A DNA stretch of 64,000 nt from Lepiota brunneoincarnata (Eukaryota; Basidiomycota; Agaricomycetes; Agaricales; Agaricaceae): assembly GCA_023014365.1 (NCBI GenBank), contig JAEBUN010000004.1:1798001-1862000 (forward strand), read 5' to 3'. Shown piece after piece: positions 45,290 through 57,600 of this stretch. Each line of letters begins with the position of its first letter. The first letter of the stretch is position 1. The position numbers and the translations under genes were made by a program. Under the pieces are notes generated by a model that saw only the letters and a list, made by a program, of their open reading frames with translations, made no database searches and was not told the DNA's origin.

Positions 45290-47184
45290 CTAGGGCTCTT
45301 TTTTACGGCGCTCCCAGATCTGCCCAGAAAGGCTCAGCCTGTGTCAGTGTTCCAGATCAAGTGGGCTCACCTGGAGAACCGTCTCACCAAGGAATATCAT
45401 TTCTTTTCTAGTATCCTCCACGATCAAGTCTTGAATCATGAACCATTTCTCGTTATCGCCACCTCCGCCCGCGGCTCTCAAGTGAACTTTCCACACTGTA
45501 CTTTCCTTGTCTCTCGTGGTACCAGCGACTGATTCGTGGGTTACGTTGGCGATCAGATCGTACAGCGTTGATGTATCATCTTGAGGACCATCAACATCTA
45601 GGGAGATGATCAGAACTAGTCATGACAAGCGCAATCCGGAGATATTAGCGCACACTCCCTGAGGTCTAATCCTCGGAGGGGAAAGTTGACGATGGTTGGG
45701 TTCTTCTCCTCAACAAAGATATTTTTGGTGAAGCGCTTAAAGTGTAAGATGATGTACTGTGGCAGCCTCTGGCACTTATAGCGCCTTAAGTGTCCGGCTG
45801 ATTCCTGTAAACGACGGTCTGTCAACAGAATGACACGAAAGCGGGGGAAAAAATACCTGGGTGGTTCTTCCGTCATATTTTGCTAAAACGGAGTGGATGC
45901 TGACTTGTGGGATAATATTCTTTTCGTGAGTGTCCTGGAACAGCGGAGGCGGGGGCAGATCGACCGCTAGGAACAAAAATGGTGATACGGTTGATTTAAT
46001 ATCTATGCGTGAGTGAATGGTAAATCTGTGCTCCATTTACAAGACAGTTATGTATACCTCGGTCTATGTCGAAACGGGGTTTCTCGTTTTCTCCAGAGTC
46101 GGGTCGAACAAGTACTTGTTGAGTTTCGGTTCTAAGCTCCCCCTGAAAAGTAGAAAATATGATACCTATCGTATTGATCAGGGAAATGCGGAAGGTAATC
46201 GGGAGACAGAGTCGCACTTGAATTCCGCTTTTTCGAGCCGCCCAGATCCCTGTGTAGGCGATTCAGAAGCCAACTGAGAAATTCAACTGGATCTCCCTGT
46301 TGTTCTAGTCGAAACTTGCCGCCACTAGCACGATTTACCTCTTGAAGAAACTCGTGAGGACTAACTTGGCTCTTGAACAAGCGGGGGTTCCATATTTTTT
46401 TCGCCAGAGCAGCGAAGCGCTTCAAAAGCTCGGGTTCCTTACTCCGGAAATCTGAAAGGAGGAGATAATCACGAAGTGGAGGCACATGGAGGAGAGCATG
46501 AATGACCACGTTCATATGATCATTCCGCTTGATGTTGTTGAGGCCGATGTAGCCGGAAAGATATGATTTACGTTGTAGATCATAAGAGAGCTTTTCAAGG
46601 TGGGCGGGGGATGACAGATTGACGGTGGAACTGGGTGTGAAACTGGGTGCGAGTACGAAAGCAATGTCTTCCAAAGATGGATCCGAAACGGGATAACCGT
46701 CAGGCAGAACGTAAACCTAAGGTAGATGGTGAGAACGGGTATAGGCATGGGAGAGCATTCTGGTCACCTTGGTTGTTTCCAAATTTATGAAGACGTGGTG
46801 ATCCTCGTGAATGGAGTGTGCGTAAGCGTAGGAATTTTTCCCTCTTCCTTGGAAGTATTTACCGCATACGAGGCACCCGTATATGTTGATATTTGACAAT
46901 GATACAGAACAAACTTTTTCAAAGTCAAAGTCGAGGACTGCTCTATTAATCTTTTATGGCGTTAAGTTATTATACGCAGATTGCAAAGGGATAACCGCAC
47001 TTGCCGTGTCGAGGTACAGATCTGAAGCTTTGACTTCTTCTATTGGCCCGGCAGATATTTCATTCTCCTCATCTGAGGAGATCTCGCTAGCGCCTAGCCT
47101 TAGTTTCTTGGACGGTCGTTCAGAGTCCAGTGGTTCATCGTTGATATGAGTCAGGGTGGTCCTTGGCGCGGAGGGCTCTCCCAT
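45290..47184 (-). CDS. USP39: USP39/Sad1-like spliceosomal protein (inactive ubiquitin peptidase fold)
   Basis: Component needed for tri-snRNP assembly in pre-mRNA splicing. N terminus MGEPSAPRTTLTHINDEPLD at 47184, disordered and acidic, then a UBP zinc finger (INIYGCLVCGKYFQGRGKNS and HSIHEDHHVFINLETTKV). The peptidase-like domain opens GYIGLNNIKRNDHMNVVIHA, where the box that holds the catalytic Cys in active enzymes has Asp, as in USP39. Later blocks are QVSPHEFLQEV, QQGDPVEFLSWLLNRLHRDL, YIILHFKRFTKNIFVEEKNP and LYDLIANVTHES. A last intron (GTGAGC...GGGCAG) supplies QIWERRKKEP with the stop at 45290. It is divergent from RSM22 with 147 bp between starts, suggesting a bidirectional promoter. 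Confidence 0.94.
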
Positions 47185-47331
47185 GGATGTATGCCACCAG
47201 ACAAGCTTTGATTGCAGCGTTTTGGCGTTCTCGCTTACATCAGCAGCTCACGGCTTGAGAGTGATTTCAAGGCGCGTCAATTATAAAGTTCAATTTCGTC
47301 AAGTTTCACCCCTTTTACCGGTTGGATCAGG

Positions 47332-49524
47332 ATGCACCGCGCAGCGCAGCTCAGCAGGCGCGCCGTACTGTTGTTTACAAAACATACCGCGGGCACTTCC
47401 TTGGCATTTAGCTCATCACCGTGTTTCGAGACTGCGCAGCCGAATCACCGACTTCACCTGGATCCAAACTTGCAAGCGTTACTCCAGGATGCAGACATGG
47501 CTCTCTTCAATCGCCCTGAACAACCACTTCGTGAGCTCGAAGTGGTACCTCCAACATATCTTAGTGAAGCCGAAGCACTACCTCAGAGTTATGATCAAGA
47601 GGAGCATGGAGATGACTTGCCTCGAAAGTCACCTGCAGCCCTTTTTGGCAGCCAGCGTATTGGCTCAGTTGTTCTGCCTCTGGAATTGCAAGCTACAATC
47701 CAGCGCCTCATATCTGGTGAGTATCTGAGGAGCACTTTGATCTCTGCTTCTAATGCAACTGTAGATGCCAACAAACCTCAAATTCACAGTGATGCCAAAC
47801 GCCTTTTTCATAAGGACGGTCCTGGAGGGGATAAATGGGACATGCAATACAACAAGGAGTACCGCACGCGGGGACAAGCTGCCAAACATGCCAAACGGGA
47901 CGGGACCGCCTTTGTTTCCGTCGCACTACCCGCTCATTATTCCGCAATATTTGCTGTTTTCGATCACCTCAAACGAAGGTTAGGCTCGACATGGAGAGTT
48001 GAACACATGCGGGACTGGGGGGCCGGAGCGGGAAGTGGACTATGGTTCGTCTAACTGGTTCCAGCGTATTCCCTATAGGACTAAGCCAACTCCAGGGCGT
48101 CTTTGCACTCTCTTCAACTGCCTGTACATGCCGAAAATGCCATGGAGGACCTCCGGGTGGCTGATTCTACCATAAAATCTTATGTTGGCATCGAAAAGCG
48201 AAGCGGGTTGGCTGAGATCGGGCGCCGCCTCTTCTCTAGTGCGTATGCCGACCTCTGATCGTACATGACCGATTAATGTCAGCGTTAGCTATCCAGCCAG
48301 AGCACGTATCGGTCAGTTGGCAAAAGAGTTGGCAAAAGGAATACAATGTTGCTCCCCAATACGGGGGCAACACTGTCGCTCTATCTGCTTTCCTGCTTTC
48401 CGCTCTACCGGACAATCGGACCCGGAATGGGTTACTCCGGGAAATGTGGGATAGTGGTGCGAATACCATAGTATGTATTTGCCCTCGTTCTCATGGAAAT
48501 ATCTGACGTGTCTCCAGATCTTGATTGACCATAAAGGCAAAGAGGGGTTTCAAGCAATTGCAGATGCCCGAGAATATCTTTTGAATTTGGGACGTAAAGA
48601 AGTCGCGGATGGAGACGCCTCGCCTTTGGCTGGTTCACACGTTATTGCACCAGTATGCTACCCGGTTTGAAGTACTACCCCTGTGACTTACTTCATGATG
48701 GTCTTCTAGTGCCCACACGACGGTGCGTGTCCTCTGTACTTCCCTGGTGCTGTCAAATTAGTTTGCGGATTTTCGCAGCGGATGCAGCGGCCAGAATTTG
48801 TACGACGGACGAAGCACTCTACCGTTGGACATGAAGATGTGGAATATTCATATGTTGTCATTCAACGGGGGCCAAGACCCTACCTTGCCATGACGGGTCT
48901 TGGGAGAGTAGGCGCCATCGGCAAGCGGGCGCTTGGGAAGCAATCCAAACCATCTATGCGACAATTACAAGTCCACGGCGAGCACGAATATGATCATCAA
49001 GAAGATGGACGCAGTATATTGCCACCGTCGACGAAACACGGAGAAGATTATGCGTCAGATCAAATTGAGGAGACCTTACGCTTCGAGGCCTATCAATGGC
49101 CCCGACTTGTGTTCCCCCCACTCAAAAAGAGTGGACACATTATTCTCGATGGTTGTACCGCAGACGGTTTGTTCCCATACTATATTGTGCTGACGCGGAT
49201 CGCTGAACACGCACAATAGGTAAAATCAAGAGAATGACAATTCCAAAATCCCAAGGCAAGCAAGCTTTCTACGATGCTCGCAAATCTCATTGGGGCGATA
49301 TCTTCCCCCATCCCCCCAAACATAAGCCCCAGGAGCGCCAACACGTCCTAAAGCCTGGATGTTCCAATGTTGCAGGTTCTGACATAGGGAAGAGACGCGG
49401 ATCCAACCATATCCATGAAGGAACAAGTTACGAAGGCATTGCAAAAGCACTCCGTGAAGAACGAAGGAGATTACGGAGAGATAGGCGATTAACCCGTGGC
49501 AGCACCTGGGACGATGAAGTGTAA
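47332..49524 (+). CDS. RSM22: Rsm22/METTL17-like mitoribosome assembly methyltransferase
   Basis: Mitochondrial small-subunit assembly factor of the Rsm22/METTL17 family. Start MHRAAQLSRRAVLLFTKHTA at 47332, a basic presequence. The methyltransferase part starts near GSQRIGSVVLPLELQATIQR and continues DWGAGAGSGLW, a motif I-like SAM loop, then ASLHSLQL, and after further exons DHKGKEGFQAIADAREYLLN. The Cys-rich block CPHDGACPLYFPGAVKLVCG followed by FSQRMQRPEFVRRTKHST is the family iron-sulfur/zinc-type signature. HEDVEYSYVVIQRGPRPY follows. The basic C terminus (ALREERRRLRRDRRLTRG) ends at 49524. The family is thought to bind an Fe-S cluster through four Cys; three are seen in this block. 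It converges on uL1m with only 28 bp between stop codons. Confidence 0.9.
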
Positions 49525-49552
49525 CTACTACTCTGATCCCCACTGCTATTGT

Positions 49553-50670
49553 CTAAAAGTCTGATATACGAATACCGGGGCCCTGGGTTGAGCTAAGCGT
49601 AACCTTGCTGATAGTCGTTACTTGAAATATCTATGAGCGTCCAATTTTTCAAGCCACCATCCGTTACTTACCAGGCCTAGGTCCGGAACCCTTGCCCCTC
49701 TGACTGCCGGTGCCATCCTTTGTATTGCCTGTTACCTTTTTAACAGAAGACAGGAAATGGCGGATGTTCTGAATAACATCTTTAACGGGGAAGTGCATCT
49801 CGAATGATATTTTAGGTCATATTCGACACTCGGAGCAAGAAACTCACCAGGGCAATAGGAGCACGGATGTTACCTGCCCTATCAGCCCGCCACTCACTTG
49901 TACCCTGAATGCGTTGAAGGTAACCAGCAATGTCATCTGTTACGGTTCCTCTCCTTTCGGATGGCATCAGTCCTAGAGGGCCCAAGACGCGTCCAAGCTT
50001 GGGTGTTATGGCCTTGATGAGGGCGGGAGTGCATAAGATGGTCGTCGCTTGAACGCGGCCGTTGACGATCTAGTTTCAAAGTGAATAACATAATTAGGGT
50101 TAGGCAGGATAGCTTACGCCTTCAATAAGCTCTGTTCCACCGACGATATGAGCGCCAACCTTCTTGGCTTCCTCTGCTTTCCTTCCTTCGGCAAACACAA
50201 GCACTTTGTCCTCCGTCCTTGGTTTTGCCTCCCGCGGTAGGTTCACACGCCCCTTAGGCACTGCAATACCAGACTTGATTTGTGTTTTAATGAATAATTC
50301 ATAGGTGTTATTGGGTGAGCCGACTTCAACCGACTGCCATAGTTCGGTGAGACAGTAGCAAACGGGTGTATGGAAATCGTACGCGTAGGACCGAAATTGC
50401 ATCAGCAAGGGTTAGTTTCTCTGCCTTGACATCCCCTGCAGCAGCAATGGCAGCCTTTCGTCGGGCTTTTGCTGCTGCTGCTTTTTTTGAGGGAATGCGA
50501 ATGGTTGGCTTCTTGTCGCGTTTACTGAAGGTTGGTTGGGTTGTCGAAAAGGCGCGGAGCTGCATAACAGCATTCTGAGCAACGCTTAGTCTACGTCTGT
50601 TAGGTATATGATGTAAATGTACCTTGGTAGAAAGTTGGCGTAGTCGACATTGTGACAAGAGAGGAAGCAT
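49553..50670 (-). CDS. MRPL1: Mitochondrial ribosomal protein uL1m
   Basis: Large-subunit mitoribosomal protein of the L1 stalk. N-terminal presequence MLPLLSQCRLRQLSTKVHLH, then an Ala/Lys-rich segment. The L1 domain follows: LTLADAISVLR|SVEVGSPN, FIKTQIKSGIAVPKGRVNLP, KVLVFAEGRKAEEAKKVGAH, GGTELIEG, the core LIKAITPKLGRVLGPLGLMP and the TVTDDI strand. The final exon is recovered by an intron at the otherwise tempting stop (GTAAGT at 49672 to TTCAAG), which yields VTTISKVTLSSTQGPGIRIS. This matches the conserved SST(M/Q)GPG ending of L1 proteins, so the stop at 49553 is preferred over the one at 49664. It is neighbour to RSM22 and mL40, both mitoribosomal. Confidence 0.93.
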
Positions 50671-51753
50671 ATTGACCTAGCTCGCGACGCACAAAGGTGG
50701 ATGGGCGAAGTTGGTACAGCACCGTGAGTATCCATTACCTAACGTGTATTTACTACCCCGAGATCGACTAATCTCGACTACTCAGCTGCAATTTGCGGAA
50801 AACACGCTGGCATGATGCTGCGATCGTTTGAAAATCAAAAATTCTGCACCGCAACACACCATTTCAACACTACTCCAATCTAACATGAATTCAGCGCTTA
50901 CAGATGCCTCCCGAGGGGATGGTCACCTGTCCCACTCTTCACTAGGCTACTCGTAATACCGACTCCCAACAAGTCGCGCTTTCTTAATGGCCGATAATCT
51001 ACCTGTTACATCGACAGCGATATTCAATGGTCTCGCCCCTAGCTGTATTATCACAGCATGGCCTTCGCGAATTCTTGTTCACCGATCGATTCTGGACTGA
51101 CTATTGTCCGCGAGCCCTGCAATCCACAACCTTGGGCAGCTTCGAGTAGAATGAAGTGGCATGGTTTTGCTATTGTACTACGGCAGCACACGATCCCTCC
51201 ATCGACGAACGGTCCACTTGACGCAAGCCATACCTTGCTTTCCCATGGTTGCAATAAGCCCCGAGATGTTTGCTTCCGATCTCGTCTCCGGCAAGCCTTA
51301 TGAACTCTAATTACCGTTCGTTTGTGACGATTGTCCCCATGTAATCTTAATAAGCATTAGTAGCAGCACACGTGGGGAGTCTTCAAGTCCTCAAACACAG
51401 AACACGCAACGTTTCATCCTAAACTGACTACACCGGAAATGGATGGATCGCCTGCTAAGTGCTTCAAATAACCAAGCTTTTCGAATGGCCTATATCCTGA
51501 TAATGTTATTGCGTAGCACGCCCTGTGTCTCGATGGGTGAGTGTCAAGAGTCTTCGAACCGGCTATGGTGACGTGGTGGTGGCGAGTAGATTGTCGGTAT
51601 GATTCTTTCCCGAGACGAAATAAGTCTCATAGCCTAGCGGATCATACCACAAGCTTGACGCGTGCGAACCAACCACAGTCGTGAGAACATATTGCTATAT
51701 GTATGCATAAGTTCCATGAACATCTTCTAGTCCCAAAATTTCCTCTACACACA
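50671..51753. other. 1.08-kb intergenic region, no gene recognised
   Basis: Lies between two divergently transcribed mitoribosomal genes and probably includes both promoters. A frame at 51058-51303 has no recognisable content. No repeats or RNA genes were noticed. Confidence 0.45.
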
Positions 51754-52314
51754 ATGTCTTCGTGTCTTGCCAGGAATTACATCTCCAATTCACTGCGCGC
51801 ACCGCAGCCACTGTCGCGTCAGTACGCTGCGAGGGCGGAGGCGGTGACAGACCCCAAGAAAGAAAATATCCGACGCGCCCTCTATCCCAGCAACATCAGA
51901 AATCGCCCAACGCCAATCGGGACATGGCGACCTGATGTGGGTCAGGCAGTCCAGCATGCCATCCCATCGGTGCAAGCGCATAATACTATAGAGCGTGCGT
52001 GGCTCTTGCACAGGCGCCAGGTTCGCAAACGTCGTGAGACGGAGCTGGCACGGAAGTTCGAGTGCATGCGGAGGGCGATGGACGAGTTGGAGAAGATTGA
52101 CAGCCGACTATACATGGAGGCAAACAGGCAGGAGGATCCAAGGGCAAGGTCATTGGCTGAGATGCAGTTGGCAAAGACACTGCGGTCGTCGGGACTGCGT
52201 GCACTCGAAGCTAGGATACGTGGCTTGTTCCCGCGAGAGTTGCGAATACCGACCGACACACCACCCTTGTCAGGGTGGAACTACGAATGGAAGCCCGTTC
52301 AACATCCCCTATGA
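51754..52314 (+). CDS. MRPL28: Mitochondrial ribosomal protein mL40
   Basis: Large-subunit mitoribosomal protein (mL40; Mrpl28 of yeast). An intronless frame MSSCLARNYISNSLRAPQPL, with a basic, Ser-rich mitochondrial presequence to about residue 25. The conserved helical core is HNTIERAWLLHRRQVRKRRE, then MRRAMDELEKIDSRLYMEAN and the diagnostic end LFPRELRIPTDTPPLSGWNY. The ATG at 51754 is preferred over one 51 bases upstream because it starts the presequence directly. Length is about 186 residues, within family range. Confidence 0.88.
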   Translation: MSSCLARNYISNSLRAPQPLSRQYAARAEAVTDPKKENIRRALYPSNIRNRPTPIGTWRPDVGQAVQHAIPSVQAHNTIERAWLLHRRQVRKRRETELARKFECMRRAMDELEKIDSRLYMEANRQEDPRARSLAEMQLAKTLRSSGLRALEARIRGLFPRELRIPTDTPPLSGWNYEWKPVQHPL

Positions 52315-52481
52315 TTATCCATGGAATGAGGTATGATATTTACTAGTTGTCGCACCCGAAGCCGTCGCTGACCGAAATACGAGGCGGGATATGACGGTTT
52401 CAACTCCGTTTGTTGACGGCACTCCGAACAAAGAGTTGGTTGGGACAGGGTACACGACAGCAGGAAAGCACTAATACATAA

Positions 52482-54467
52482 CTAACCCCATCTCTCTTGG
52501 TAAATTTCATGACCCATCATCGTTGGATCTCCTGGTCGTCCTCCGGTAGCAGTCTTGCTTACTACTGCTGCATGTACCGCCTCTAGAGCTTCAGTCCATT
52601 TATTAAGTGCAGCGTAACGCTTCTTCTCCAAGCTTTGTCTGATAAAAGACAACAAATGAGTTTTTACGGGTGGAGGGTGGACCATTGACACTAACTTTGA
52701 ATCGAGCTCTAGCCTCATGCCAACCTGGTCAATACGACCCTCGACCTTTCCCTCAAGTATTAGACCTATGAGCAATTCCTCTACTTCTTGTGTCTCGACG
52801 TTTAGTTGCTGCGTTATACGGTGGGCTACCGTTCTATATGTCTCGATTCGGAGGCTCACCTTTGCGAGGAAGGACAGATCTAGGCGTGTGTATGGCTTGA
52901 TGAGGTCGATCAGATATTGCGTGCGCAGACTCCGGAGGAGTTCGCCAATATATGACCGGATGAATGGATCGTCCATGATCGTTGATCGGTTATCTAGGAG
53001 ATGTGGTGAGAAGAGAGTAGCCTCAAGCTGGTGTCCATACCTCGTAAGATCTTTTCAGCGAGATGGACCTCGCGGCGTTGATATGCATCGACCAGGTCTG
53101 TCATCGCTTTGATTTGAGGGTCGCCTTTGTACCTATGCCAGATCGTGTATTTTAGTCCGCTTGTCTCAGAGGAGCGAACTCACGGCTTAGTCTCTTGGCT
53201 GTCGAAAGGATTTACCTCGCTACCAGTAAGCATGTTGGCTAGGACGAGGTACTTGAGAACTTGGATACGCTGGGGAGATCCAGCTTCGTCATAGTTTCGA
53301 AAGGACTCAAAGAAGTCTTCACTTGCACGGTTCCATTGACCTGTAGGAAGCTCTTAGCGCATTCACGCCATCAGTCATGGCGTAAACGCACGTTCACCCA
53401 TCCACATTTTGCCGCCGCACTCCTTAATCACTCCCATGATTCGAGGATGAGGAATGGCCGATCGGACATCGTTGGTGGCATTATAGATCTCCTGCGACAA
53501 ACACGTTCGGCGAGAAACAGCATGACTTTAGGGACACTTTGCACCTTGAGTTTCTTGTGGTTCCGAGTTTCGTTGTACATTTGGATCTCCAACGCGTAAA
53601 TCTCGAGTAATTGTGTGCCGCGCTGTGACTGATCGTCTCCATCACTTGAGGTCGTGGTGGCATTGTGTAGATCGCGTATTAGCTGGTGGGGGATAGGTCT
53701 TCGGATGGCAGAAGTATCATGGAACACCCACTTTCGACAGACGGGCATACTCCTTGCGATCAAGCCAGAGTTTTGCTAGTTTCAGATTGGTTTTGACGCT
53801 GAGACGCTACGGCAGTTATCAGTGTCCGGAGAACAGCGCGCAGCGGTTGAGACTTGCGTCGTTCTTGGCTTCAACCAGTGCTTTCTTTGTGACTTGATAG
53901 AACTGCTCGAGGGTGTCGACTTCCACGGGCCCTCCCTTTCCTCCGCCAACGTAGTCCAAAATGCCGTTAATGGTTTTTTCAGAGTAGTTGCGAGTTACGG
54001 CGGATTTAGTGTAAGTTAACAATTGAATATACGCTTTCAGTGCCTCTTGTGGGCGCCGTAGGACAAGAAAAAGCAGCTTGGTAGACTGTTTGAGAGCTTT
54101 GAAGCCCCTGCGCGCCTTGTAAATTGAGATGCCTAAAAGGTAGCTTAGATACACCTACCAGTCCCCTTTTTCCTCTTCTTGGTCTACAATGGTCCGGAAT
54201 TCTTTAAGTGCTTCCTCCGGGTTGTCTTCCTTTTTCGCTTTTGTCGATGAGTAAAGATAAGGGCTAGGAGCCTCGCCGGGGAAACATACATTTGGCTTTG
54301 TAGTACATATTCTCGATGTCAACGCTTCCAGATTCATTGGCATCATCATCGTTGTCAGAGTAATCGAATCCGTAGTCCTGGTATCCTCAGAAACGAGTGA
54401 GCCGGTTCGCGGAATAGCATACCTCATCGTCGCTGCCTTGCATATAATCGGCATCGTCATCATCCAT
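52482..54467 (-). CDS. CSN2: COP9 signalosome subunit 2 (CSN2)
   Basis: Subunit 2 of the COP9 signalosome, which removes Nedd8 from cullins and binds the cullin C terminus. Start [15 protein letters not shown] at 54467, an acidic N terminus with [20 protein letters not shown] and ENMYYKAK, diagnostic of CSN2. TPR-like helices follow: [60 protein letters not shown] and [20 protein letters not shown]. The PCI domain is [40 protein letters not shown] and [20 protein letters not shown]. The C-terminal helix [19 protein letters not shown] ends at 52482. There are many short introns. It fits functionally with the DCAF11-like CRL4 receptor at the other end of the window, though they are 50 kb apart. 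Confidence 0.94.
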
Positions 54468-54699
54468 GGCTACAGAGCTTAAGGGAGATACTCTTGTATA
54501 CGCAGTGAACCTTGCTGAATGACTGATATGTCAGCAATGGTAGAGTCGAACACGAGAAGTGATAATGATTCAAGGTTGCGAAGTCATGTGACCAGGAGCC
54601 TCTTCGCGTCTCCAATAGTGGTGACTTCTGAGCGCTGGGCGATGGTTGCAGAGCTCCTATGAGGCTTCCCCCTCGTCTTCCCATTCCTTTCGCGCCACC

Positions 54700-57600
54700 A
54701 TGAACTCGTTGACAGATTCGGCTTCCGTGTCTCCATCGTTTGTCGGCTCTCATAGCGGTCAATCTACACGTTCCCGGAGCAGCACCAGGTTAGATGGTGT
54801 GACAGGCTTGACATCGTTCAACCCATTCGCTGAAGAAGACGAAAATGATCAGGCCTCGTATACTCTCTCATCAATATTTTCACGAGTCAAGAACACTCTT
54901 TCAGCTCCTCTTTCGTCTACTGTTGCTGCAGGTGCTTCAAATACTCAGAATCAGAATGCGACTGCCATTCCCACCACGGCTGAACAACGACGTCCTTCGT
55001 ATACAACTACTCCGGCCCAGAATTCGACCTCGTCCGCCAGATCTGCCATTGCAGAGAGACCGTTTTCCCTAGCCGCGGCTCCATCTCAAGCTGCGCCACC
55101 CCTTGTTTCATTGACACCAGCACAATCCGAGATCCCAACTTTTACCGTAGAATATGAACCGTCTCCTACACGTGGCCAGGCCTCTTTTTATTCGCCGATT
55201 TTTGAATCGGGGGATCCTGTACCATTCGGAACGTCTATCCCTGGTTTCCCTATCCAGGACGATGCTCGGAGCATCAAAACCACTACCAGTTTACATCGGA
55301 CAGGGTCAGTATCAAAGGTGATGCGTCGACTAAGGGGCGAAGGTGAGGTTCAGCATAAAATCACTGCGCTACCTTCCCAATTGTATTTTAGGTTTGTCCA
55401 GAGACTACTGGATGGACGATGAGAACTGCAGAGAGTGCTACGACTGCGAGAGCATTTTTACTGCTTGGCGGCGGAAGCACCATTGCCGTATATGCGGTAT
55501 ATCTTAATTCTTGTCATCGGGTACCGGAGGCTGATTTCAAAGCTGAAGGTCAAATTTTCTGCTCTCGTTGTGCTTCCAATATTATTAAGGGCACCCGATT
55601 CGGACAGAGTGGGATGATTCGTGTTTGCAACCTCTGTCTTGAGAAGCTTGCCAAGGTTGACGAGGATGATGAAGATGATAGGCGCTCAGTTGTATCATCC
55701 ATAACATTCCCAGCTCATCAATTTGGAGCGGACACAATATCTGGCTTGGGACAACATCCACAATCCCCATTTGCGGCCTCGCAATTGTTCAGTCAGACGG
55801 ATGAGCCATTTAACTTGTATTCGATTGCGGAAACGCGCAATTTTGTCAATGGTTCAAATGACAACAGCCCAAGTCTTGTAGTGCCTTTACCTCCGAAGGA
55901 CGGTACGAGCTGGAACTCAATCCGTGATAACCCAGCGCCATTCAGACGTGCGCTTTCGGATGAGGAGAGAGACCAGGGCTCATTAGACGATTTCACTTCG
56001 GATATTATAGTCGAGGCTACCGCTTCTTCTGCAACCAACGATATCGCCCCTGCCAAGGTCCCCGGAACTACTAGTTCTATACAATTTCCCATGGGCTCGC
56101 CAGAGCGAGGTTCAGGTAGCCCACTGCCAACTGGCTGGGGCCACCGATCCCAACCCCAGGCTGATTTGGAAATGGCTACTCCGTTCATTCGGAGTCGAGT
56201 CCAAAGCAGGCTTGACACACTTTCATCGAATGTAGAGCCGGGCTGGAGAACACGGAGAGAAAGCACCGCGTGAGTCTGTCCCTGTTGCGTGTACCTACCC
56301 CATGGCCAACATTATTCCTAGCTATGCACAGGAGCTCAACCTGACGTCCATGAAGTATCTGAAGATTATACTGTGTCAGATGTTGTCTAAGGAGCAGATA
56401 CCCAACATTAGGGAGTGGGAAGAAACACTATTGAGGCTTGCTTTACGAATTGCACGGGAGCTCACTTTCACTTCCTTGCCCCATCGTCAGGGGGAGGACA
56501 TGGATGTGAGGCGCTATGTCAAGATCAAGAAAATTCCAGGGGGGAGGCCCTGTGACTCGGAATACGTCAATGGTGCTGTCATCACAAAAAACGTGGCCCA
56601 TAAGCAGATGTCTAGGCTCCAAAACAACCCGCGAGTTATGTTGGTTACATTTCCACTGGAATTTTACCGGGTTGAAGGTCAATACATGCACTTTGGCCAA
56701 ATTGTTCGACAAGAAAAGGAGTATCTGGGGAACCTTGCAAGCCGGGTGGCCGCACTTCGACCTCATGTCGTTCTTGTCGAAAGGTCGGTTTCGCGACTCG
56801 TTCTTGATGCCCTTGTCAAACAAAACGTTGCGGTGGCGCGTAATGTGAAACCCAGTGCTATTTCCACTGTAGCAAGAATGACACAGGGAGATGAGTTCTC
56901 CTCCATAGATAAACTAGCTCTTGAGCCTAGGCTCGGGCACTGTGCTTGCTTCCGAATCCAAACATATGATCATCCTCTCATCACGGGGCAGAGAAAGACG
57001 TATATGCGTTTCGAAGGATGCAATGCCGACCTTGGGTGCACTATCATTCTACGTGGCGGAAACATCGAGACGTTACGACGCGTAAAGAAAGTCACTCGTT
57101 TCCTGACTTTTATTGTACGCAATTTGAAACTTGAAACCCACCTATGGAAGGATTCAGTTATCAGTCTTCCTACCTTCAACCCCGAGGCCATTCCCACCTC
57201 CCTCTCGAGAAACCTAGGCCGACTCAACATACATGCAGTTTCATTACTTCTTCAACCCTCCTCTCTATCTACCCCTCGTCTTGGGGCACCCACGGTCGAG
57301 ATGTCTCATAATACTTCTCTCTATCCCCCAACCTACAATGCGGAGGACCTGGAAGCCGACCTTCCGGGTGAAGATGCAGAACAAGTACGTCTCTCCCGTA
57401 GGATCGAGCAATCGCTCGAATCATACAGGATCACATTCATCTCTGTCTCAGCAACCCTTCGCTTTCCTCCGCCATATCCCGTCAGAAAGATGAAAGAACT
57501 GGATGACGATCTGATTGCAGCTAAAAGGGCTTGGGAAGACGACGTTGTTTTAAAGGAGGAAAAGGCCCAATTCAAATCAGGTCGAGGACCTGTGGTAAAC

